From: Sarcocystis neurona
Lineage: Eukaryota > Apicomplexa > Conoidasida > Eucoccidiorida > Sarcocystidae
Direction of reading: 5' to 3'
NCBI GenBank assembly: GCA_000727475.1
Contig: KL647305.1
Coordinates: forward strand, 984,856 to 1,048,855
DNA: 64,000 bases
Both the position numbers and the translations under genes were made by a program. The number at the start of each line of letters is the position of its first letter. Positions within the stretch are counted from its first letter, which is position 1. The notes beneath the pieces are model-generated. The model ran no database searches, had not been told where the DNA came from, and saw only the letters and a list, made by a program, of their open reading frames with translations. Positions 38,701-50,840 of this stretch are shown one piece after another.

Positions 38701-41700
38701 TACGTACATATATCCATGTGTGTGTGGGTGTGTAAACTCGTACGCCTCCGAATATATACGGATGCCTATATATTTGTATCTCAATATCTGTACAGATATT
38801 TGTTCAAGCGTGCCCAAGGACCTAGCTGCATGAGGGGATGTTCACACAGGGTTACAACAAGTAGGCCAAGACGCAAATTTCAGCACGGGGATGTGTGCGT
38901 GTTGTTTCACGTACGTATATGCATGTTTTGTGCATCTGTGGCATCACCCTTTCGCCTACTTGTGTGTACGGACAAGTAAGTGGGGTGTCTCTTTCTTTTC
39001 TTCCTGTATCTCTTTCTCTTTGCGTCTTTGAGGCAGTTTCTTGCGCTCGGAGAAGATCAGCGCAGCTTGACAGCGGGAAGGCTTTGTCGCGATGCTGTGT
39101 GAACGTCAGCCGGAAGATGCGTGTGTGTGTTCGGTGTGTCGCACCGCGGCTGCAGTGGCTGCTCCCGCTCGAGACGCCGCAGCTGGCAATGCGCCGGCAT
39201 CCCTGGTTTCTCGCGTTCCTCCACCGACTTCTCAAGGCAAGGAAGAAGAGCTTCGCGTATGCATATCTGCAGTGTAATATATACACACACACACACGTTG
39301 ATATAGGTACAAGTATACAAATAACACAGGTGTGAACCATGCGACCCGTATGTCTGAGCAGAAACGTCTGCTCGCGAGAGAAAAAACACTCGAATATGCC
39401 TGCGCGTATAGATAGATGTAGGAACGCGTAGAACAATCCAAATATAAATCATGCCGGCATCTGTGGTGCACTGCGTCCTTTGTGCAACGCACAAATACAC
39501 ATATATACGTGTGTGTGTCTGTTCATATACATGCGTCTTCGCTCGTAGATTTACCTTTGTGCATACAGGTAGATAGGAAAAAGGAATTCAGTTTTCCCGA
39601 CACGACGATGGACCTGCAATTATGTATACGTGTTGATGTGTGCACGTGTATAGGCTGCGAAGGCACCCTTGCCAAGCATTCGTCCTTCAGGTATACCTGC
39701 CTGCGTACACCTGTATGTGTGTGTATGTGTGCATGTTTACGTACATATATACATATATATATATATATATATATTTCTGCAACTGTGCATGCGTGCGTAC
39801 ATTAGTATATACTCACATGCGTATGTACATCAATACATGAAATTATTATCCCCCGGGGCGAGAACGTTAGTCTGTCTATCTGTACTCAAGATATATATGT
39901 ATACATACCTGCGCATGCACATGTACATGTCTGTTTGTGCAGAGACATCTAAACACAAGGACGTTTACGTCAACGTGAGCAGCGCCCTACGCCTCCACCT
40001 CTAAGTTCGATAGGGCACACAGCCTAGGTGTAAATCTGGACCTACTCGCAATTTAACAACATACGCACTTGCCCGAAACACAAACATTAGTGTAAACGCA
40101 TACCTGAAGCACACGTGTATACATAAGTGTGTATAGGTAAATGGATATGAATATTGGAGTGTACACATTTGCGCACGTGGACGTCTATAGCGACGGGTGT
40201 AAAGGGATCACTTTGGCTGACTACGTGAAATAGACACTCGCTCCCACGCGGGCAGCAGGTGACCTCGGTAGGATTGCCTGTAAGGCACCTACTGCGAAGA
40301 CTCCCCGGCCAGGAGTGGCCACGCAGACATACACACGTGCCAACAATTATTTGTATCTATATATGGATACACAAGTAGACGTACATACATACCAACAGGT
40401 ATTTGTGTGTATGTCCACAGGCATACGTACAGATGTATATATATATATACATGTGAATACCAAAGAAGACGTGCATACATAGTAACAGTCATTTGTGTGT
40501 ATATCCACATGTCTAGACAGAGGTGTACATATGCAACAGCTGGGTTGCGTTTGTATAGAAACGTGGGGGTATGCTTGAGGACGAATAAACAGAACGTTGA
40601 TCTGACCTGGTGACTCTTTTTTCCAGAACACGCCCAGCGTCACAAGGTTGTTGGCCAGGAATCCTTTCAAACGCTCAGGCCCTCCGACTGCGCTGCGCGT
40701 TGTAAAAGTGAAGTATACGTTTTCTTCGTCGTCTCGCCTATTTGGCGGGGGTGAGTTGTTAATGACGCAAGGGAATGTGGAAGGAAGAACAAAGAAAAAG
40801 GCGAAGTTGGAAGGACGACGGAGGAGACAAAAACAAAGGTAGAGGCACTGAGAAGGAAAGGAGCAAGAAAAAGCAGAGGAAAAGTGAAAGGAAGAGGGGT
40901 CGGAGGTCAGGCGAAAAGATGACGAAGATGTAGGGAAACAACAACGAGGAAGCGGGGAGAGAAGAACAAAGGGGAACAGGAGAAGGGAGAGTGAATCGAA
41001 TAGATGTGGAAGGGGAAGGCGATACAGTATACTCTAGGAGTTTGGAGAGGAAACAAAGAGGACGCAGAAGAATAGGAAAGGAAAAAGACATTAGAACGTG
41101 CAACAAAAGAAAAAGGGAAGCTCTTTTCGAGTTGGAGAAAAGGGAGAAAAGGACAAAAGATAAGGAAAAGAAAGCAGGTGAGGGAATGAAGGAGGAATGA
41201 AACGGGAGAGGATACGCCGGATAAGACAGAGCGAATGAATGTGAAGGTGCAGAAGGACAGATAAAAAGAGCAAGGTGGAAACAGGCAATGAGCGAGAAGC
41301 AGTTGAACAAGAAGAAGGATCCAGTTTGTGCGGGGATAGGGACCGGAGAAGAACACGTCGTGAGAAAAAGAGAGTTACAGCTGAAGAAGAAAAAGCGAAG
41401 GAAAGCGTGAAGAGAGGCCAGAAACGACGCAGCAGAAAGAGCAGAAGAGCACAAAACAGAGAGAACGTTCCCCTGCAGTGCACACGTAGAAGAGGAAGAG
41501 AGAAAGCTGTCGAAAAGACTAAAAAAGGGCCAGAAGGGTAGAGAATGCTGTACGTGGCTCAAGGCTGAAACTGAGAAGTAGTGCAACAACCAGCAGTGAA
41601 GAGCGTAAAGAGTGAAAACTAGAAGGAAGGAGAAACTCCCGAACAATGACTGACGCTACGTCTTCCTTAGTATTACCAGGGAGCGAAAAGGTGGACAGGA

Positions 41701-44700
41701 GCGTATGGAACAAGCAAAACGAATGCAGCGCATAGAATTCAAAGGTCGAGCGCCGACGCTACCCCGAACGCGTCTCGGAAGTGACGGCGACCTAATGAAG
41801 AAATTTTTTTTTAAAAATGAGAGAAGTCTTCAGAGCAAATTCTGTCAGCGAAATTCGGCAACGCTTGAGAGGCAGGCCCAGGAGACCCGGACCTCTCCCG
41901 CTACAGGTCGACTCGGTAACGCACCGAAAGCCCCCGCCTCTGCTAAGAAAGAAGTCCTAGACATGTGACACACTGTCTCGGAATAGCCAGTATGTGCCTG
42001 CATGTGTACACATTTCTCTCTTCACAGGCGTACACGTACGCGTGTAGTATATTAAGGTGTGCATCCTCGCCTCTCTATTAGGCGACACACGTCCACAAAG
42101 ATGTTTTCCCTTCTTCCATTCTCTGTCCCTCTCTCTTTTTCGCTTTCTCTGTTGATGTCTTCTTTGCTCTCTCTCTATCTTTCTCGACCTTTCCTCTGTC
42201 TCCTTCCCTCTGTCTAACACACAAGTTGTGTCAGCGCGTGTATTTCTCTCTCTCCCTGCGTCGGTGTTTTTGTTGAGTACTGATCTCTGTAGGTGAAAAG
42301 TGTGCGCACGTGTACTGCTCTGTGTACACGAGCCGCTATCCGTTGCCCTCGTCCGCTCTCAAGCCTACGTTAAAAGACGTAAAAGCACACAGGAATGACC
42401 AAAGACGCTGGCCCCAGGGCCAGGTTCTCTACCGCCTAATGACCTTGAGCGTGACCAGACCATGAGAAGGCGAGAAAGATGTGCGTCCGGATGAACGTAG
42501 GGAAGGGAAGGGGCAGTTGCTGGAAGAGTCGACAGAGTAATGTTAGCGCAGCCTTTTCTTCGCCCTGGTGGCTCTAGTGGTGTTTTTCTACCTTTCACAC
42601 CTAAGCTTTAGCACACTGCAGGAGGCCCTTTACTTGCTCTGTAGAATCCTTTTCTCCTCAAGTTTCACGCGCCTGCAAAGTCCTACGCCGATGCAAATGT
42701 GTGTGTCGGTGGACGATTCTCCGCGTAAACGAATGTGGGTAGATTGGTGGGTGGGTGCTCGTGGGACTTTAAATCGGAGATTTGTACGCACACACACACT
42801 ACAAACGCCCCTCGCCAATATGAATTTCTTTCGTTTTTCACGTATAATTGCGGCCAACTCGCTTGTGGAGGTACCTACAGGGCGCACAGACGAATCTGTG
42901 TATACGTCTTTGTGTGTGTCTCTATACGTATATCTGGGTCTATTCATAGGCGAATATGTACGTCAAAAAATCAGCGAAGCAGCAATCGTAGCCAAACCCT
43001 TTTGCACCAGTTTCGGAAACATTAAGAGGAGGAGTGATACAGACGCTATTAATGTACTTAAAGACAGCTTTGAAGCTTCAAGCGTAGACAAGAGGGAAAT
43101 GGATTTTGCAACAATGTGTATGCTCAAACGTACTGTATGTGGGTTTCCAATAATATGTCTGCACACATAAGTTAGTGACGCGTCTTCAGCCGATCTACAT
43201 ACATGTAAGCATACGTGTGTCTATACGTTAACAGATGTGTAGTAAACGAGCGAGGGAATCGGTCTTGAATAGGTAGAGATATGAGCATGCAGAGGGTTTT
43301 GAGGGAAAACTAAGCAGACGAGAGGCAACTAGAGAGAGATTTGTAAGCACAGACGCAACAGTAGAGAAATGTTGGATTTACAATAAGGCCTAGAGAGAAA
43401 AACGAGGTGCAACGGAGAACAAGTATGTCCTGCAGAGAAGTTTTGTGGTTAAATAGTGAGACATACAAATAAAAATGTGTGAAAAGGAGAGATAACGAGG
43501 TCCGGGGTTTAACGCGTAAGATCTAGAGATGAAAACAGGTCTACCATAGAAGTAAAGAAGTGTTGACTTCGACCCAGGGAGACAATATCTGCAGGTAGGT
43601 GACGGTACACGAAAAACAGACGAGCACAGTCTCGGGAAGTACTGGTTTAGAGACGGCTGAATTCCATTCATGAGGACATACTCACCTAGGTTTGTGCCTT
43701 ACATGTTTTTTTTTTCTCTCTCTCTGTATATATCGATATACATATATATACGTATATGTCCAGTGTGTAATTCTCTCACGCCGTAGGTACTAACAGGCAC
43801 AGGCGCACACCTTCGTTTTTACGCAGCGTGAGAATATTGATGGTCTCTCCGACACACACTTTTTCGTTGATGTGTCATTCTGTCTACTTACACGCGTGAA
43901 TCTCCACGTATTGCAGAAGTACCTAATCCTCTGCATATTCTTATTCCCCTGTGCATCAATGCACTTTTTGAAAATTGTTTCCAATGTGCACTGGCTGGAC
44001 AGGACACCGCTGAAATACGCGGTCGCGTGCGCGTCACCGCAGCACACGTGCACCTGCATATCAGCTGAATACATATCTGTGTGTGAGTATGCTGTACCAG
44101 ACAGCCGTACAGTCGCTAATAACCTCGCACCACATACACTCATCAACACACTGCCTGCGTAGTAATCTAGCTTTGTGCTTTCGCTCTCCGCGCATACTTT
44201 AAGTAGACGGACACGTACACTCTAATGCGCACATAAATACTCATGTTCCTATGCCTGTAATGCCCTGGGAATGCTTTCTTTCTGCAAGGATATTTCCACG
44301 TAGTACACTTGCGGCTTTCTGCCTCCAGAAAAGTATAATGTGATCCGTATGTTGTGCACTTTACGTGCGTACATACGTGTATAACACAACAGATGTCCGG
44401 ACCCGTTAAAATGCAGCCCGAGTACTTCTGCGTACGTGGACAGTCTGCCCTAAATACACGTCTCCTCCAGGGTGGTCTTCTCTATATTTTTATGTGTACT
44501 GCGTGCGTGTCACTCTCCCTCATACTCTGTTTCTATATCTCTGTCTATCCATACATTTATATACATCTACATATATATATATATATGTATATATATATAC
44601 ATGTACGTACGTATCTCACCTACCACGAAGGCGCCGTACTTCTTCAAGTTTCCCCTTGACTGTTCTTCGCTGGGTGTAGGCTTGAGAAATCTACGCGAGC

Positions 44701-46294
44701 ACCTGGATATTACGCGAATACATGTCCGCATATAAAGGGTCATATCAACACATACATATAAATGTTCAGTTGTGTGTACGCCGGTCTGAAGGAATCGTAG
44801 GTGACTCTTCTTCACTTGTGTCCACACCCTTTCCCCCGCTTTTCATTCGGCTGGACCTGAAGACGGCAGAGGCTTACGTCGCACTCCCTTCGTTGTACGC
44901 ACACAGTCACACAGTGCCCACGCCTGCATGCAATTGGACTTTCTCTTGGGTATCTGCTTGTACTCTCGTGCATATCGTAAACGTATTGTTGTTAGCAGCT
45001 ACCTCTCTCTCTAGGCATTTATATATATACAGGTACGTCGCGTTTTTGTTTCGTTCCCTTTTCCCTCACACTGCGTGTCAGCACAAGAATGACCTATATC
45101 ATGTGTGACGTCATCTGCCTTCTTCCACAAGCTCAAATATATATATATATATATATATATCTTTCTCTCTATCGCTTTATGCATACATGTGTATATCAGC
45201 TAATATCTATCAACCTATCTTTATCTACCAGCGTGTATCGGAGTACACCCATCTATACCGATATCCATCCAAGTAAATCTATCTGCAGCTACCTATCTAC
45301 ATCTATGTGTCTTCATCCACCCGTATCTACCTGTCTACCCCTGCGTGCTTATGCGTGCCTATCTGTCTGTATTTATCTGTCAAGGTCGTCGTGTATCATC
45401 ATGAGAGATGATGCCGATGCTGACTTCTTTCCCCGTTGTCTGCCGACAGGTCCATGGTGGGTACTAGACACCGATAACGCGGAGATGTTTACGCTTCCTA
45501 CAGAGGTTCCAGGGGCTGTGGAACACCTTCAAGAAATGCGTGAATTATTTTATCGGCGTCGCGTGGCCATGCGGCAGCAGCAGCTGCAGCGGCAGGAGGA
45601 AGAGCGGCGGCGGCTCGAGAAAGAGGCTTTCGAAGCTAGGCGGCAAGCGGCAGCGGCGGAGGAGAAGAAACGGAAAGCAGCAGCGGCGGCGGAAGCAAAA
45701 ATCGAAAAAGCGAGGCTGGCAGCAGCAGCGAGCAAACGAGGAGAGAAAAAGCGAGCGAAAGAGGCTGGAGCAGCAGCCGTAGTACCACCTGCCGTACAGA
45801 GAGGGAAAGCTGCTGAGGCGCAGAAGAAGGAGGAGGGAGAGAAAGAGGCGGAAGAGAAGAAAAAAGAACAAGGGGTGGCGAAAGAGATGACGGAAGAAGA
45901 AGAAAGAGAGTGGCGTCATCACAAGGAGGCGAAGCAACACGAGGAGGAAGTTACACAACAACTCACAGGTTTAATGCAGCCACCACAGCCGGCAACGAGT
46001 AAAGAAGGAGTACAAGAAGATGGCAGCAGAATGCCTGCACCAGATGCCGTAAAAGTTTCCCAACCCGCGAGTGCGGCTCGGCCTGTACAAGAATTAGCAT
46101 CTCGTGAAGCGCAGCGACAGCAGCACCCCGGCGAAGAAACATACCGAACATTTGGTGCAGCAGCAGCCTCAGCAACAACAGGTGCACAGAAAGTACCGCT
46201 TTCAACGACAGGTGTACACAACGGTGATGGAGGTGTTCCGCTTCATGCTGCGCCTCTGCTTTCTAGGCGCTTCCTCATATTCACTCGTCACTGA
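23771..46294 (+). CDS. Lipase maturation factor (LMF1/LMF2) family protein, ten exons
   Basis: Exons: 23771-24193, 26410-26578, 31095-31943, 32572-33182, 34511-34585, 36733-36777, 37702-37809, 39156-39236, 40627-40750 and 45450-46294. The sum is 3330 nt, 1109 residues in frame. LMF proteins are polytopic ER membrane proteins needed for folding of secreted lipases. Hallmarks in order: WLSRIVFLRALGFVYFVAF (first membrane span); GLIGSDGILPA; GQAWYAFAWEILLLEIGFL; ATQPLPNPFSWYLHH; LSVPVVNNLL; NIVNTYGLFG (~696-705); RRELIVQGT; NYEFKCKPGDP (~732-742); SPYHYRLDWLM (~750-760); RHPWFLAFLHRLLK; RLLARNPF; and PWWVLDT. Oddities: a charged N-terminal extension, a long insert between the FDD-like segment and the last membrane helices, a GC-AG intron after exon 8, and a 280-residue Gln/Glu/Ala/Lys coiled-coil tail after WWVLDT. 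Least certain are the exon 3/4 junction (an alternative donor lies at 31721) and the first exon, where the start could be extended upstream. Confidence 0.93.
24194..26409 (+). other. LMF intron 1
   Basis: Donor GTAAGA after the SFNQ codons; acceptor GGCGCAG before GCACAAGGACTA. Phase 0. Contains AT-rich repeats near 26040-26080. No internal gene supported. Confidence 0.85.
27574..27661. repeat. Two copies of a ~30-bp segment spaced 58 bp apart
   Basis: GCTCTACAAACGGTTGCACA at 27574 and GCTCTACGTACGGCTGCATA at 27632 are both followed by AACTTGCACC. This is an imperfect direct duplication inside LMF intron 2. Confidence 0.8.
29280..31094 (+). repeat. 1.8-kb polypyrimidine-biased block
   Basis: The plus strand is dominated by C and T (TTCTTCC, CTCCTCC and similar) with few purine runs, extending to the exon-3 acceptor. 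A CTG-rich patch lies at about 29420-29650. The non-coding bias explains the many overlapping open frames on both strands. Confidence 0.8.
34511..34585 (+). other. LMF exon 5 (75 nt) carrying the NTYGLFG motif
   Basis: Acceptor AAACGCAG, donor GTAGGC, phase 0 at both ends. It encodes VMNATSVDGTLNIVNTYG then LFGTVAQ, matching the family segment that follows SVPVV-NLLS in animal LMF proteins. The exon is isolated in over 3 kb of repeat-rich intron. Confidence 0.93.
36733..36777 (+). other. LMF exon 6, 45-nt microexon
   Basis: Acceptor AACAACAG, donor GTAAGT, phase 0 at both ends, 15 codons encoding ERRELIVQGTQDPRP. It corresponds to the KERAEVILQGT-like stretch of LMF1, between the NTYGxFG and YEFKCKPGDP motifs. 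Confidence 0.9.
39237..40626 (+). other. LMF intron 8, non-canonical GC-AG
   Basis: Exon 8 ends CTTCTCAAG and the intron starts GCAAGG, so the donor matches the AG/GCAAG consensus of GC-AG introns. The acceptor is TTTTTTCCAG before AACACGCCC. Phase 0 on both sides joins LHRLLK to NTPSVTRLLARNPF, which fits the LMF alignment. Reading through instead gives ARKKSFAYAYLQCNIYT and leaves the family alignment. Confidence 0.82.
40289..40530. repeat. Degenerate direct repeats inside LMF intron 8
   Basis: Three related segments near 40337, 40388 and 40478 share CAACA/TAACA then TATTTGTGTGTATGTCCACA-like sequence. Spacing is irregular (about 51 and 90 bp). Confidence 0.55.
40751..45449 (+). other. LMF intron 9, 4.7 kb, with purine-rich 5' part
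   Basis: Donor GTGAGT; acceptor CTGCCGACAG. The split glycine joins SSRLFGG to PWWVLDT. From about 40780 to 41700 the plus strand is purine-rich (AGGAAGAA, GAGGAGAC and similar), the opposite polarity to intron 2. The 295-codon minus-strand frame there is a by-product of this bias. TA tracts occur near 44570 and 45138. Confidence 0.82.
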
Positions 46295-47274
46295 ACAATG
46301 AATCAGAACGAGGTCAAATTATCTTAGGGGTGTACTGCAAGGACAAAGTGCATTTTCACGACCAGCCTTGAGCGCTCTGCAGCTTTGCATTGGCGAATTT
46401 AGCTAGAGGCTACTGGCGTACGAGAAGCGTCGGGTGATTTGCAGAATCGGATAAGTCTACGCCTACAGCTGGCTTGTCGTGCCAGAGGTTTGCTCTGTTA
46501 CTGCTGTTGCAGTCTTCACCAGTATTCTCTTGGTGTTGCTCTCGTCATAGCTCCTGCAGTTGCTGTTGCTAATGTTACTGGTGTCAACCGCGCAGCACCG
46601 TCGTCGAGGGCCTACTACTCTTGCTGTGAGTTTCACTTAGGCGATGAAAGGAACAGGTGTGATGAATTTTGTGATAATGAGTGTGGTGTGCGATGCGATG
46701 ACTTTTACGTGGACGGCAGAAGCTCGGTCTCATTTTTGCTGTGTACACAAAGATTCTGTGCACTCAAATAATACACGTGTGTGCATATATATATATATAT
46801 TTCTCTCGGTAGGTACACACACACGTCCGTGGACACGTAGTAGGGCATAAACAGTCTTCTGGCGATGCACGAAATTTCGAGGCTACAGGAGATATTTTTG
46901 TCCCAGCATCTGAGAAGATGCTGTGATGCGGCACGCATCAGAGTACTCCGTTGGTTTCAGTGTCACCAGCTGCACCAGCCGCCTTTTTTTCGCGTTGCTG
47001 CAGCTGCTGTGTTCGGTTTTCTGTTCCACTGCCTCGCAGAGTAATAAGGCTGGAATTTCTTCTCGGCTGTGGCTGTTGCTGTACGTCGAGTTCGTAAGTG
47101 CTGATGATGAGGTCCGCCTGCAGCTCTTTCGCTACGTTTTTGTCGTAGGACTTTTCAGTACGCCGGGAGTCGCCTCCTACTAATGTGCTCCTTCTCCTTT
47201 CCTACGGTGCAGATGAATGTTGGCTTGTGCTGTCTGGCACTAAGAGTGTCTGCCTTGTCAACAGGCGGCCACTG

Positions 47275-47680
47275 CGTTGCGGGTAATGGTGCTGACTTCC
47301 TGAGACCCTTTTTCCTGATCTGTTGCGTACCACTCACTGGCAACAGTCCAGTGACCACTTTGCTGGTGACACTTCCACTATCCAGCGCCTCCCGCTGCAG
47401 TTTTACTAGTCCTCTCTTACCTACCACCCACGCAGGCACCGGTTGATGCACAAACAGCGGTTGCTTCGGTGGCTGCCGTTGCGGGTAACGCTACTGATCC
47501 CCTGAGTCCTTTTCTCCTAATCTGTTCCGTATCACTGGCAACAGTCCATTGACCACTTTGCTGGGTATACTTCCACTACATAGTGCCACCCGTTGCTGTT
47601 TTACTACTCGTCTCTTACAGAAGACTAACGCAGGCACCGCCTGTTGCGCAAACAGAGGTTGCGTAGGTGTTTCAGGCTGG
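47275..47680. repeat. Two-copy imperfect tandem duplication, ~202 bp
   Basis: Unit 1 starts CGTTGCGGGTAATGGTGCTG at 47275 and unit 2 CGTTGCGGGTAACGCTACTG at 47477. Both continue through CTGGCAACAGTCCA(G/T)TGACC, CTTTGCTGG, an ACTTCCACTA block, and ACGCAGGCACCG and CAAACAG blocks. Divergence is moderate with small indels. Confidence 0.85.
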
Positions 47681-50600
47681 CGGTTGCTGCGTCGGAGTAG
47701 TATGCTGCTTTGGCTCAACAGCTTTGGAGGCGATACGGTGTCAAATATCATTATCTGCTCTTCAGACGTCGCCACTGTAGCTGACACGACAAGACTGTGC
47801 CGGCTACAGCTGTTCCTGGTGCTACTTCCTTATAAGAGGTCGTTCGGTGGCGCGACTGCTGCTGCTGCTGCTCTCATCGTGTTTAATCTGTATGTCACTG
47901 CCAGCTAGCTGATGCTGTTGCTACCAAACGCTGCCCACACCTGCTCTGCTGTTTTAATGTTCGTCTCGTATGTGCCGTTGGCGCTCGCACTGCGCGCTGT
48001 GCTTCCGTATACACTATCGAGCAGCACCAGCTAGCCTTCTGCAGCACCGCACCGCGTAGTATAATGCAGCGTCTTTCCTTCGAAAGGCGGCCGTCAGCTT
48101 CAGCTTCCCTGTTCGTGAAATTTAATAGGTAGAGCTGTGTGCCCAGACGAAGTTAATCAGTCTACAGTGCACAAGTGTCGACACGAGTGCGTTTCCTTCG
48201 TGTCCAAGAATACTCACGAAGGAACAGGAGACCACCCAACTTGAGTAAATAGAGCGCTACTATTATGTAGCGATAAGAACACTGCGGGTAAACCGAACAA
48301 CGGCAATACTAGACGATAAGGACAAATTCATCGAAAAGCTCCATGCTGAGGACGCACGGGCCTGTGGTCCACTCGTGTTACTCAAAACCCAATCTGTGGG
48401 TGTAGCAGGTCGCACGAGTTCCACTTGAAAAGAAAATGGTACTAACCGCATTGTACAAGCGAATATAACAGGACAAGTATTAGCAATCGTAAAGAAGTTG
48501 TACAGGCACATGTAGTGACAGTAGTAATGGTGATCGTGCGCGTAGGATCTAAACAATACCGTCTGAGTAGTGGAACTGATAGTGAGAGCATTACCAGTGA
48601 TATGTATAGCTTTTCCAGCAAAGGTATCCCTAACTGTAGGGAGCACCATAATGCAAGAAGAATGCTGATAGAAGTACTAAGAGGTCCTGCAGTATTTTTT
48701 CCACCGTAGCAGAGTTACACTGTCGCACCGCGAGGTGGAGATCTTTTTGTACTATTACTGCTGGCAGATATATGCCAAGACAAGATATGGATGGAACATT
48801 ACGTGACAAACGCTCGCATTCCGAGGCACAGACAGGGCTGCCTTGCCTTTCCACCTCCGGACCCTACATAGGGTGCCAATGGACGTGCGTGTGCTACGTT
48901 GGCGAGCACAAATCTACAATGGGAACCGCATATGTAGCCGCGTAAAACACATACACTTGCATTTACTTACATCTTTCCTTCAGTAGTAGCTGGCATCAGC
49001 GTTAGACCTATACTGCCATTACCGGTCAAACTCAAAAACACACACGTATACGCTTGCGACAATGAAGAACGCCGTCAAGCCTTACATTACCCAGCTCCAC
49101 AGTTATGCTTACACAGTACACTTTGGTATACGGTCTCGAAATGTATTCAGCGGAACCGTCCATCGCACCGTCGTATGTGCACGCCTCTATCTATGCTATG
49201 ATTATTTATCTCTGTCCATCCGTGTCCACATTCATTAATATGTGTACCCTTCCGCCTCTCCACATGTGGAAATACATACAAGAATACAACGGACGAGTGA
49301 TGCGACGAATGTAAGTGCAACGGAAGGATCCCCTTTCAGGACCTGAGAGGTAGAAGCACTTGAGGCTGCACTAAAGCTACTGTAGAGCATACGAATAGCT
49401 GCTTGTGTGCACAGGTGGGGGAGTTCAGACATGTGTGACACTTCGTAATCCAGATCTTTCTTCTTGATAGGGGCTTGAACGGCGCTGTGTACGTACACCT
49501 ATATCTAGAGAGACATGAATACGCGCGCTGGTACGTGCAGGTATCGATTCGCATACACAAAAACCCGTACGCACGTTTCGTGTACGACAGAACAGATCTA
49601 CTTTTGGTCAATCCTGGTTCGTGCCATTTTCTACGGTGAGGCTGGGTCTGATTTGCGTCGAAAGCTCCAGCTAACTTTACAACGCGTATCCGTCCAGAAC
49701 TGTACTCGGCTCGACTCTGGTCGAGACCGTTTTCTCTCTACGCAGGCACCGAAGACGAACGTACCTGTATTGGTGGGTATACCATCACTTACAACTTTAC
49801 ATGCCTACATAGTCACATGAACAAATATGCCTGTGTGCGCGAAAATAAGGATTTGCACATAAATGAAACATCACATACATACACAGAGTTACGTACAGGC
49901 GAACGCAGGCAGACGTCTGTGTCCATAAAAGATACACCTGCGTGGGATTGGGCACACTTATCTGTGTGCGTACACTTACAGACGCATACACAACTATACA
50001 CGCATACCTTCCCATACGTGTATGTAGTAGCATGTATATATATACATAGAAACATACGCACACGCGTGCTCGGCATAAATATATACACTACCCATACATA
50101 TGCTTTAACACGTAGAACAGTGCGAGTACGCAGATGTACACTCGCTACGTACTTAAGGATGACAATATACACAGGAGTGCACAGTCGCATATACACGTAC
50201 GAATACGTGTAACACCATCAAATGACGTTTCTAGGGATGTAGATTTGTGTGAGGTGTACGCACGTCACCCCTGTAGAAACACACCCGTCTGTGCCTACCG
50301 GGGACTTCTACCGAGATAATACCTACATGCGTAGTCAGGTCTACACTTGTACACCCATGTATACGAGGTTACTTTTCACGCAGATAAAAAGTTGAGAAAT
50401 ATTATCAGGTAACACTGTCTCACACAACCATACAGATGTGCATATGAGACACCAACCTTGAATACGTCCAGACGCGTACGCAAGCAAGCGTAGTCTATAC
50501 ACACGCGTAGCGGAGCGGACTGTATTCACACAGAAACCCATATGGATGACATGAACTTTGTAGAGCTACCCTACGAATATGTGCGTGGGTTTGTACACGA

Positions 50601-50840
50601 ACTAGGTTCACTACATCTATGTACATCAGTGCCTTACATCGTACATGGGCGTTCATCTTGAGCAAGTTTTCCTATGTACGTATCCAGAGGTGAACAGCAA
50701 CACCACAATCCCACCACACTCCTCCTAGTACGACAGTCTCCCTAAATTATGTCCGTTGTACGCCTATAATCACAGAACCATAGACATACTTCTGTACACA
50801 CGCATATGCACATATACATTTTACGGTCTGTCGATGTGTT

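Noticed and set aside
40759..41646. 295-codon minus-strand Phe/Leu/Ser-rich frame
   Set aside because: It lies in the purine-rich part of LMF intron 9. The composition follows from the strand bias, with no conserved motif.
45550..45961. Minus-strand Leu/Phe/Arg-rich frames opposite the LMF tail
   Set aside because: They are antisense shadows of the Gln/Glu/Ala coiled-coil exon.
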